6,151 bases of DNA from Nitrospirota bacterium (lineage in GTDB: Bacteria; Nitrospirota; Thermodesulfovibrionia; Thermodesulfovibrionales; SM23-35): positions 1-6,151 of the forward strand of contig JAGSYM010000073.1 in assembly GCA_018262395.1 (NCBI GenBank), read 5' to 3'. Shown piece by piece: positions 1-5,314 of this stretch. The notes beneath the pieces were generated by a model. It was given only the letters and a program-made list of their open reading frames with translations. It did no database searches and was not told where the DNA came from. Position 1 is the first letter of the stretch. The number at the start of each line of letters is the position of its first letter. The position numbers were made by a program, and so were the translations under genes.

Positions 1-251
1 CGCTTGACAATGAATCGCTCCTGAAGGCTTCTGCAGCCTGCAGACTGATCATCACTGCTGAAGAACATTCCATAATCGGCGGCCTCGGAAGTGCTGTGAG
101 CGAATTCCTCTCGGAAAACAATCCGACTAAGGTACTCAGAATCGGTATCAAAGATGATTTCGGGTGTTCAGGAACGTCGGATGAACTCATGCACCTGTAC
201 GGCCTGACTGCAGATAATCTTGTGCGTTCTATTAAAGAGGCACTGGCGTAG
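1..251 (+). CDS. Transketolase, C-terminal segment (5'-truncated by window)
   Basis: Only the last 82 codons are present (reading from base 3, stop TAG at 249-251); the 5' end lies outside the window. Transketolase is a thiamine-diphosphate enzyme that moves two-carbon ketol units between sugar phosphates in the non-oxidative pentose phosphate pathway, in the cytoplasm. The visible part is the C-terminal transketolase domain: it contains the conserved block EEHSIIGGLGSAV (about residues 21-33 of the fragment), followed by RIGIKDDFGCSGTSDEL and a terminal YGLTADNLV helix. The FG-SGT-DEL wording fits split-type transketolase C subunits better than the related 1-deoxyxylulose-5-phosphate synthase, whose tail usually reads differently here. 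Whether the gene is a separate C subunit or a full-length enzyme cannot be seen. It precedes the division cluster by 232 bp and is probably a separate transcription unit. Confidence 0.85.
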   Translation, partial: LDNESLLKASAACRLIITAEEHSIIGGLGSAVSEFLSENNPTKVLRIGIKDDFGCSGTSDELMHLYGLTADNLVRSIKEALA

Positions 252-321
252 ATGCAGGGTGCGAAACCTGAAAGCAATAATCCCGCAAGCTTAACCTTCG
301 GTCTTTATAGTTTGGGTTTGC

Positions 322-420
322 CTGTCATTCCCGCTCGAAGCGAGTCATCGCGGAGAGTCGCATCGACTTGTCGGGAATCCTTTTTTATGAAGATAGATTC
401 TGGACAAGCCAGAATGACAG
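322..420. repeat. Palindromic intergenic repeat (MITE/REP-like element)
   Basis: A 99-bp element is bounded by 9-bp perfect inverted termini, CTGTCATTC (322-330) and GAATGACAG (412-420). Inside are nested dyads: ATTCCCG (327-333) with CGGGAAT (372-378); an arm pairing 341-346 with 365-370 and 350-353 with 358-361; and a tight hairpin ATTCTGG-acaag-CCAGAAT (397-415). The termini TGTCATTCCCG / GAATGACA resemble dispersed palindromic repeats that I recall from many Nitrospirota and deltaproteobacterial intergenic regions. A possible 4-bp TTTG flank (317-320 and 422-425) is too short to prove a target-site duplication. There is no coding capacity, so if mobile it would need a transposase in trans. 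Multi-copy status cannot be judged from one window. Confidence 0.7.
327..386 (+). terminator. Terminator-like fold in left half of the repeat
   Basis: In the + strand transcript, ATTCCCG (327-333) pairs with CGGGAAT (372-378). Between them, 341-346 pairs with 365-370 (one G-U), and 350-353 pairs with 358-361 closing an AGAG loop. A run of six T lies at 381-386, two bases after the stem. This is longer and more interrupted than a classical intrinsic terminator, but it sits 76 nt after the transketolase stop and could end that transcript before ftsE. The fold may simply be a by-product of the repeat's palindromic structure. Confidence 0.35.
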
Positions 421-483
421 ATTTGAGACATTACACCCAGTCGCAGGATCGATCTTTATCATATATCTCTTTTGCCTCATAAA

Positions 484-1146
484 ATGATAGATTTTCAAAA
501 CGTATCAAAACACTACGATAATTATACTGCCCTTCGAAAAATAACTTTTTCGATCGAAAAAGGGGAGCTGATATTTATTACCGGCCCAAGCGGTTCAGGA
601 AAATCAACACTCCTGAAACTAATCTACAGGGCTGAAATTCCAGACGAGGGAAGCATCAGGGTAATGGATTGGGCAATGCATACCCTGAAGGAATCCGATA
701 TCCCTTTATTGAGGAGACATATTGGTGTAGTGTTCCAGGATTTCAGGCTCCTGGACAACAGAAGTGTATTTGATAATGTTGCCGTTGCGCTCAGGATTCG
801 GGGTGTGGACGAAAAAGAACTGAAAGTGCGCGTATTCGATGCTCTGAAAACAGTTAATCTCAGGCACAAGTCCGACAATTATCCTCCGTCCTTGTCCGGT
901 GGGGAACAGCAGAGGATTTCTCTTGCACGGGCGATTGTATCAGACCCTACAATCATCCTTGCTGATGAACCGACGGGTAATGTTGACCCTGACACGTCTG
1001 CCGGAATCATGAGGACATTCAAGGATATCAATGCTCGAGGCACAACGGTTCTCATCGCGACACATAACAGAGAGCTTTTCCGGAATACAGGCAGAAGGGT
1101 ATTGAAGCTTGATTTTGGCAATTTTGCCGGCGAGGAGATTGCCTGA
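484..1146 (+). CDS. ftsE: Cell division ATP-binding protein FtsE
   Basis: This 220-residue ABC-type ATPase is the cytoplasmic subunit of FtsEX, which at the septum couples ATP hydrolysis to activation of peptidoglycan hydrolases. All nucleotide-binding motifs are intact: Walker A GPSGSGKST (34-42), Q-loop Gln85 in FQDFRLL, signature LSGGEQ (137-142), Walker B IILADEP with catalytic Glu162, D-loop near 166-170, and switch His194 in ATHN. The length is typical of FtsE. I chose ATG 484 because MIDFQNVSKHY matches the usual FtsE N-terminus. An in-frame TTG at 472 would add four residues, and neither start has a clear Shine-Dalgarno sequence. LolD and other small ABC ATPases look similar, but the following ftsX settles the identity. 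The stop TGA (1144-1146) abuts the ftsX ATG. No convincing promoter was found in 421-483. Confidence 0.95.
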   Translation: MIDFQNVSKHYDNYTALRKITFSIEKGELIFITGPSGSGKSTLLKLIYRAEIPDEGSIRVMDWAMHTLKESDIPLLRRHIGVVFQDFRLLDNRSVFDNVAVALRIRGVDEKELKVRVFDALKTVNLRHKSDNYPPSLSGGEQQRISLARAIVSDPTIILADEPTGNVDPDTSAGIMRTFKDINARGTTVLIATHNRELFRNTGRRVLKLDFGNFAGEEIA

Positions 1147-2022
1147 ATGACGTTCTCCTATTCATTCAGACTTGCTCTGCAGAGTATCCTGCGCGAGAAA
1201 TGGATATATCTTCTTTCTGTTATGACTATCGCGGCAGGTCTCCTGTTCACAACAATAACCGTCCTCTTTGTTTACAATATCGATTCTGCAACGAAGAAAC
1301 TCCCGGAAAAGTTTTCAGTCATGCTCTATCTCAGTGACACGATATCGCAGCAGGAGAGAGACAATATCATCACTACTGTTCAAAAAGACCGTGCGGTCGA
1401 CAAAGCTGTCTTTATACCGAAGGATCAGGCATTGAAAGAACTAAAGAGCACGCTGAAGGATTCGGCGTTCATACTCGAAGGGCTTGGAGAAAATCCCCTG
1501 CCTGACTCTCTTGAGATTAAATTTAAGAGCGATGCTGTAGGGCCTGACGCTGTGCAACGTCTCGCAAACAGCGTGAAAGATATGAAGGGGATACAGGAGA
1601 TAGAATATGGTGAAAATTTCCTGTCCGCTGTCCATTCCCTGAGAACAGGAATGAAGACCATTGGGATGACCATCTTCATCATCATGTCTGTCGGTATGCT
1701 TTTCGTCTGTTACAGCACCGTGAAGATACTTTTCTACAGAAAAGACCGGGAAATAGAAACCTATAAACTCCTCGGTGCAACGAGGAGTTTTATCAGGACA
1801 CCCTTCCTTCTTGAAGGAGCAGTCATCGGCTTTGCCGGCGGACTGTTAAGCCTTATAGGAATTCAAACACTGTATTACGTTCTTGTTTTCAGGCTGAGCG
1901 CAACATTTCCCCTGCTGAAGCTGATTGCCTTCCCGATTGATCTGTCACTTGCCATCCCACTGTCAGGCCTTCTCATTGGAATAACAGGTGCCGCGATAGC
2001 AATCGGGAGGATCAGGTATTGA
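1147..2022 (+). CDS. ftsX: Cell division protein FtsX (FtsEX membrane subunit)
   Basis: This 291-residue inner-membrane protein partners FtsE and transmits its ATPase cycle to a periplasmic cell-wall-hydrolase activator. The topology is the FtsX one: a short cytoplasmic N-terminus, TM1 about 20-44, a large extracytoplasmic domain about 45-170, then TM2 about 171-195, TM3 about 219-247 and TM4 about 266-287. The conserved cytoplasmic loop after TM2, REIETYKLLGATRSFIR (201-217), is the hallmark of the family. The periplasmic domain includes a PLP motif (118-120) and is the expected docking site for EnvC. ATG 1147 directly follows the ftsE stop and is preceded by GAGGAG (1132-1137) with 9 nt spacing, all inside ftsE, so translation is probably coupled. 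The 3' end overlaps the envC start by three bases. The family is clear; the contact with this EnvC is inferred from gene order and the known E. coli complex. Confidence 0.95.
   Translation: MTFSYSFRLALQSILREKWIYLLSVMTIAAGLLFTTITVLFVYNIDSATKKLPEKFSVMLYLSDTISQQERDNIITTVQKDRAVDKAVFIPKDQALKELKSTLKDSAFILEGLGENPLPDSLEIKFKSDAVGPDAVQRLANSVKDMKGIQEIEYGENFLSAVHSLRTGMKTIGMTIFIIMSVGMLFVCYSTVKILFYRKDREIETYKLLGATRSFIRTPFLLEGAVIGFAGGLLSLIGIQTLYYVLVFRLSATFPLLKLIAFPIDLSLAIPLSGLLIGITGAAIAIGRIRY
2005..2010 (+). promoter_or_regulatory. Ribosome-binding site fixing the envC TTG start
   Basis: GGGAGG inside the end of ftsX lies 8 nt upstream of TTG 2019. It is close to a perfect Shine-Dalgarno match, and no in-frame ATG exists before residue 119, so it decides in favour of the non-AUG start overlapping the ftsX stop (TTGA). 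Confidence 0.75.
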
Positions 2023-3191
2023 AAATACCTGACCGAAACCGAGTTAAACCCGCAATCCTTTCTCTCTTCTCGTGCTTCCTGTTTTTCACCTTTTTCCCCC
2101 TATCGGTCTCCTGCCCCGCCGCTTCTTCACCACAGGATGAGTTTAAAAAAATTCAGAAAGATATCAAAGCACAGAAAGAAAAACTTGAACAGGTAAGGAA
2201 ACGTGAATCCTCGATCCTTACCGAGATTGAACAAACCAATAAACAGCTGAAGGTTGTCGAGAGCGACCTCAGAAAGTATAAAATCAGGCTTGCAAATACA
2301 GAAGCGAGAATATCACAGGTAGAACAGGAAATCTCTGTCTCCAGAGGTACTCTTGAAAGACACAGACAGTGGATGAAGAGGAAAATCAGGACAATTCATA
2401 AGTACGGCCGGAATTCGGATGTCATGCTTTTGTTACTGAGCGCCGGAGACATGTCGCAATTAATACGGATCGGGAAAAATCTTCAATACATCACGGCTCA
2501 CGAACACACGGTCATAAACTCATATCAGAAAAATCTTGATAATCTGCATGAAAAGGAAAAACAACTGACGCTCCTGAAACAGGAGCTCGTAGCAAACAGG
2601 GCTAAAGTCCTTTCTGAAGAGGCTACTCTGGCACAGAAAATGAGCAGCAAAGAGACGGTCCTGGCGTCTGTGAAAAGGGAGAAATCATCTCAAACAAAAA
2701 TGCTCAGAGAAATGGAAGAATCATCGAAAAGACTGCGGGAGATCATCAGAAAATCTGAGAAGGGAGAAGTCTTTGCAGGTCGTGGATTTGCCGCTCTCAA
2801 GGGGAGGCTGCCCTGGCCTGTTGACGGAAAGGTCGTCATCCCTTATGGCTCCCAGAAAGACCCCCAGTTCAATACCCCCGTGTTCAGGAGCGGAACCTTC
2901 ATAGAATCCCATTCCGGCTCGCAGGCAAAGGCCGTGCACGAAGGAAAGGTTGTTTTTGCGGAGTGGTTTAAGGGTTACGGTCAGCTGGTTATTATAAACC
3001 ACGGTGAGGGGTATCATTCACTCTATGGCAGTTTATCGGAGATTTTTACGAAAGTTGGAGATATAATAAAAGAACATCAGATAGTGGGACGGGTCGGGAA
3101 TTCCGGTCTTGTGAATTTACCCGGCCTGTATTTCGAACTACGGTATAAAGGGAAGCCCCTTAATCCAGTGCAGTGGCTGCAAAGGAGATAG
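2019..3191 (+). CDS. envC: EnvC-like amidase activator with degenerate LytM (M23) domain
   Basis: This 390-residue exported protein probably binds the periplasmic domain of FtsX and activates septal N-acetylmuramoyl-L-alanine amidases. A signal sequence covers about residues 1-36 (basic start, hydrophobic core 12-30). Long charged helices predicted as coiled coil follow at about 38-125 and 160-248, then a C-terminal LytM/M23 domain at about 263-388. In active M23 enzymes the zinc is held by HxGxD and HxH, with a further His in the YxH motif. The aligned positions here are Arg290 and Phe294, Gly369 and Tyr371 (GLYFE), and Ser338 (YGSL), so metallopeptidase activity is very unlikely. E. coli EnvC shows the same kind of loss (SLYFE). 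Translation starts at TTG 2019, supported by GGAGG at 2006-2010; the next in-frame ATG would delete the signal peptide. The exact signal-peptidase site is unclear. The closest alternative is a generic M23-family NlpD-type activator. Confidence 0.9.
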   Translation: MKIPDRNRVKPAILSLFSCFLFFTFFPLSVSCPAASSPQDEFKKIQKDIKAQKEKLEQVRKRESSILTEIEQTNKQLKVVESDLRKYKIRLANTEARISQVEQEISVSRGTLERHRQWMKRKIRTIHKYGRNSDVMLLLLSAGDMSQLIRIGKNLQYITAHEHTVINSYQKNLDNLHEKEKQLTLLKQELVANRAKVLSEEATLAQKMSSKETVLASVKREKSSQTKMLREMEESSKRLREIIRKSEKGEVFAGRGFAALKGRLPWPVDGKVVIPYGSQKDPQFNTPVFRSGTFIESHSGSQAKAVHEGKVVFAEWFKGYGQLVIINHGEGYHSLYGSLSEIFTKVGDIIKEHQIVGRVGNSGLVNLPGLYFELRYKGKPLNPVQWLQRR

Positions 3192-3195
3192 ATTT

Positions 3196-3201
3196 GGAGG
3201 A
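3196..3201 (+). promoter_or_regulatory. Ribosome-binding site of ctpA
   Basis: GGAGGA lies in the 19-nt gap after envC, 9 nt before ATG 3211. This spacing favours 3211 over the in-frame ATG at 3226. With no terminator or promoter in the gap, ctpA is most simply read as the fourth gene of the same operon. Confidence 0.75.
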
Positions 3202-3210
3202 GAGAAAAAT

Positions 3211-4524
3211 ATGGTCAAGAGGTTGATGAACAAGAAGACAATCCTGGTGGTCTTCATTATATTCGCTGTTGCTTCAGCAGGTATTTCGGTCGGCAGGTGG
3301 ACAGTCACCTCTGTCGGCGCCGAGGTAGAGATTTATGAAGAACTAAAGCTTTTTTCAGAAGCCCTGTCGCTTGTCAGAAAAAATTATGTTGAAGAAGTGA
3401 AGCCAAAGGAGCTTATTTACGGATCCATAAAAGGTATGCTGAGTTCCCTCGACCCTCATTCCTCTTTTATGACCCCCGAACAATATAAAGAGATGCAGGT
3501 AGATACGAAGGGGGAGTTTGGCGGTATCGGGATACAGATCGGAATCAAAGACAGCATGCTGACGGTCATCGCACCGATAGAGGATACCCCTGCATATAAA
3601 GCTGGCATTAAGGCCGGTGATAAGATAATCAAGATCAATAATGACTTTACGAAAGATATGAGCCTTCAGGATGCTGTCAGCAAGATGAGAGGAGTTCCTT
3701 CTTCGACGGTAAAAATAACGATAATCAGAGAAGGATGGAAGGAAACACGGGACTTCACCATTACGAGAGAGGTGATAAAAATCAAAAGTGTTAAATCAAA
3801 GACCCTTGAGGATGGCATAGGATATATCAAGGTAAATCAGTTTCAGGAGCAGACCTCATCCGATCTTGCACAGGCCATGGAAAAACTGACGGAGGAGAAT
3901 ATCAATTCACTGGTTCTTGACCTGAGGAACAATCCAGGCGGACTCCTGAACAGTGCGATTGACGTATCAAGCCAGTTTCTGTCTTCAGGAAAATTAGTGG
4001 TATTTATCAAGGATAAAAAGGGTGAAAAGATCGAGTACCGGAGCAATAAAAATACGGTTAACTCAGCAATTCCCATGGTTGTCCTCGTCAATCAGGGCAG
4101 TGCAAGTGCCTCAGAAATCGTTGCAGGAGCGTTAAAGGACTGGAACAGAGCAGTCGTGATCGGCACCCAGACTTTTGGAAAAGGTTCCGTTCAGTCTGTT
4201 GTCCCCATGAATGACGGATCGGCACTCAGGCTCACAACTGCAAAATACTATACACCAAAAGGGATATCAATCCAATCAACCGGCATTACTCCGGATATTG
4301 TGGTGAAAGCTGAAATTAAGAACGGGGGCAAGGGACGCCCTGTCATACGCGAAAAAGACCTTGAAGGTCATCTGAAAAACGGTGAAGATATCGAGGAAAA
4401 ACCCTCTGAGCCTGAAGAAATCATCCCCATGGAGATCGACGAAAAAGATGATACACAGCTTCAGAGAGCGGTAGACCTCTTGAAAACATGGAAGGTCTTC
4501 AAGGAATTACCCAAGGCATCCTAA
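3211..4524 (+). CDS. ctpA: Carboxyl-terminal processing protease CtpA (S41 family)
   Basis: This 437-residue periplasmic serine protease cleaves near protein C-termini and in several Gram-negative bacteria degrades or matures cell-wall hydrolases. An N-terminal hydrophobic segment (about 10-28) serves as signal peptide or membrane anchor. A helical region with the conserved block GMLSSLDPHSSFM (75-87) follows, then a PDZ domain at about 100-185 (substrate loop GGIGIQI, 104-110) and the S41 core at about 190-366. The catalytic set is intact: Ser299 in GSASASE, Lys324 in TFGKGSVQ and Gln328. The Ser-Lys spacing of 25 residues matches E. coli Tsp. The tail after about 370 is charged and acidic, then ends in a helix. 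ATG 3211 is chosen for its GGAGGA. The position directly after envC matches an arrangement known in Pseudomonas and suggests a role in controlling peptidoglycan remodelling. Its substrates here are unknown. Confidence 0.93.
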   Translation: MVKRLMNKKTILVVFIIFAVASAGISVGRWTVTSVGAEVEIYEELKLFSEALSLVRKNYVEEVKPKELIYGSIKGMLSSLDPHSSFMTPEQYKEMQVDTKGEFGGIGIQIGIKDSMLTVIAPIEDTPAYKAGIKAGDKIIKINNDFTKDMSLQDAVSKMRGVPSSTVKITIIREGWKETRDFTITREVIKIKSVKSKTLEDGIGYIKVNQFQEQTSSDLAQAMEKLTEENINSLVLDLRNNPGGLLNSAIDVSSQFLSSGKLVVFIKDKKGEKIEYRSNKNTVNSAIPMVVLVNQGSASASEIVAGALKDWNRAVVIGTQTFGKGSVQSVVPMNDGSALRLTTAKYYTPKGISIQSTGITPDIVVKAEIKNGGKGRPVIREKDLEGHLKNGEDIEEKPSEPEEIIPMEIDEKDDTQLQRAVDLLKTWKVFKELPKAS

Positions 4525-4526
4525 AA

Positions 4527-4553
4527 AGACAGTAGGCAGCAGACAGTAGGCAG
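4527..4553. repeat. Tandem duplication, 14-bp period
   Basis: The 13-mer AGACAGTAGGCAG occurs at 4527-4539 and again, identical, at 4541-4553, separated by one C. It begins two bases after the ctpA stop codon. It may be a slippage product or a fragment of a dispersed intergenic repeat; nothing indicates a function. Confidence 0.7.
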
Positions 4554-4578
4554 GGGTATATACAAATATCCCTTTTTT
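4553..4578 (+). terminator. Probable weak intrinsic terminator after ctpA
   Basis: GGG (4554-4556) plus ATAT (4558-4561) pair with ATAT (4566-4569) plus CCC (4570-4572), with one bulged T (4557) and an ACAA loop. Six T follow directly (4573-4578). The stem is short and AT-rich, so termination may be partial. Its place 29 nt after the ctpA stop fits the end of the ftsE-ctpA operon and separates it from the nitroreductase gene. Confidence 0.45.
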
Positions 4579-4630
4579 CCACCGCATATCATATTTCTGA
4601 AGTCACTATCATGTATAGATAACTAAATTT

Positions 4631-5251
4631 ATGTTAACAACAAAAGAGGCGATAGAAAATAGGCGAAGCATCAGGAAATTTAAACCTGATCCTATACCCG
4701 AAGAACATATCACTGCACTCATCGATGCTGCCAGATTGGCCCCGTCAGGCTGCAATGCCCAACCCTGGCGTTTTAAAGTCGTTCAGGATAGTGAGACAAA
4801 ACGGAAACTCGCACAGGCTGCATATGACCAGTCGTTTCTGGCTCAGGCACCGGTTGTCCTTGTCTGCTGCGCAGACGTGAAAGGTTATCTCAAGGGAACT
4901 GTCTCGGGAATTCAGGAACTCGGACAAACAGGTTCAATTGACGACAGGATTGTGAAAATACTCCTCAGGAGAACCAGCCAGATGGACACCCAGATGAAAG
5001 TTATGAGCAAAGAACAGCTCGGCGCACGGATGGCATTCAATATAGCAATAGCTGTTGAACATATTGTTCTGAGGGCGCTGGACTTCGGACTCGGGACGTG
5101 CTGGGTGAGGCTTATTGAGGAGCAGAAGGTCAGAGAAATCTTTGGCTGGGATGACAACCTGTTTGTTGTGGCTCTTCTTCCCATCGGATACCCGGGCGAG
5201 TCTCCCGTGCCGAGAAAAAGACTCCCGATTCAGGAATTAATTATCAAATGA
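4631..5251 (+). CDS. Nitroreductase-family FMN oxidoreductase
   Basis: This 206-residue cytoplasmic flavoprotein belongs to the nitroreductase family, whose members use FMN and NAD(P)H to reduce varied substrates (nitroaromatics, quinones, flavins, enones). The N-terminal FMN phosphate-binding motif RRSIRKF (11-17) is followed by the conserved APSGCNAQPW (37-46), which carries the Ser39-Asn42-Gln44 flavin contacts. The C-terminal flavin segment GLGTCWVR (153-160) and the ending PIGYPGESPVPRKR (184-197) are also family-typical. A segment of about 40 residues between 84 and 128 is the least recognisable part and probably shapes the substrate pocket. Members usually work as homodimers. ATG 4631 is the only start that keeps the RRSIR motif at the usual distance, yet no clear Shine-Dalgarno precedes it. 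The physiological substrate cannot be predicted, and no link with the division genes is apparent. Confidence 0.88.
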   Translation: MLTTKEAIENRRSIRKFKPDPIPEEHITALIDAARLAPSGCNAQPWRFKVVQDSETKRKLAQAAYDQSFLAQAPVVLVCCADVKGYLKGTVSGIQELGQTGSIDDRIVKILLRRTSQMDTQMKVMSKEQLGARMAFNIAIAVEHIVLRALDFGLGTCWVRLIEEQKVREIFGWDDNLFVVALLPIGYPGESPVPRKRLPIQELIIK

Positions 5252-5313
5252 ACGTAACAAGAATACAGCATAATCTTTCAGACGTTTTTTTGATCCAATA
5301 TTCGGTTCATTAG
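5248..5313 (+). other. Possible 21-codon ORF bridging nitroreductase and kinase genes
   Basis: The ATG at 5248 overlaps the nitroreductase stop (ATGA) and opens a reading frame of 21 residues, beginning MNVTRIQHN and ending at TAG 5311-5313, one base before the kinase ATG. The arrangement would let ribosomes pass from one gene to the next. The only upstream Shine-Dalgarno-like run is AGGA (5231-5234), 13 nt away, which is too far to be convincing. The peptide has no recognisable motif. It may be chance. Confidence 0.2.
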
Positions 5314-5314
5314 A

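Noticed and set aside
423..462. Possible ftsE promoter (TTGAGA at 423-428, TATCAT at 457-462)
   Set aside because: The spacing of 28 bp is far outside the usual 16-18 bp, and no better pair was found, so it is not annotated.
252..482. 76-codon + strand ORF starting directly at the transketolase stop
   Set aside because: It has no Shine-Dalgarno of its own, runs straight through the palindromic repeat, and its composition resembles no protein family I know. The translation is best explained as an accident of the repeat.
472..483. TTG 472 as the start of ftsE
   Set aside because: It adds MPHK in front of a canonical FtsE N-terminus and has no ribosome-binding site. ATG 484 is the simpler choice, though no Shine-Dalgarno supports it either.
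2103..2116. Lipobox-like LSVSC in the EnvC signal sequence
   Set aside because: Position -3 to the Cys is Ser rather than Leu, Val or Ile, and known EnvC proteins are not lipoproteins, so ordinary signal-peptidase cleavage is preferred.
4591..4620. Promoter for the nitroreductase gene (TATAGAT at 4614-4620)
   Set aside because: A -10-like sequence is present in AT-rich DNA, but no recognisable -35 lies at the right distance and it is very close to the ATG at 4631.
5251..5291. Terminator after the nitroreductase gene (AACGT with ACGTT before a T run at 5285-5291)
   Set aside because: The stem is only 5-6 bp with a 26-nt loop and part of the T run lies within it, which is too weak for an intrinsic terminator.
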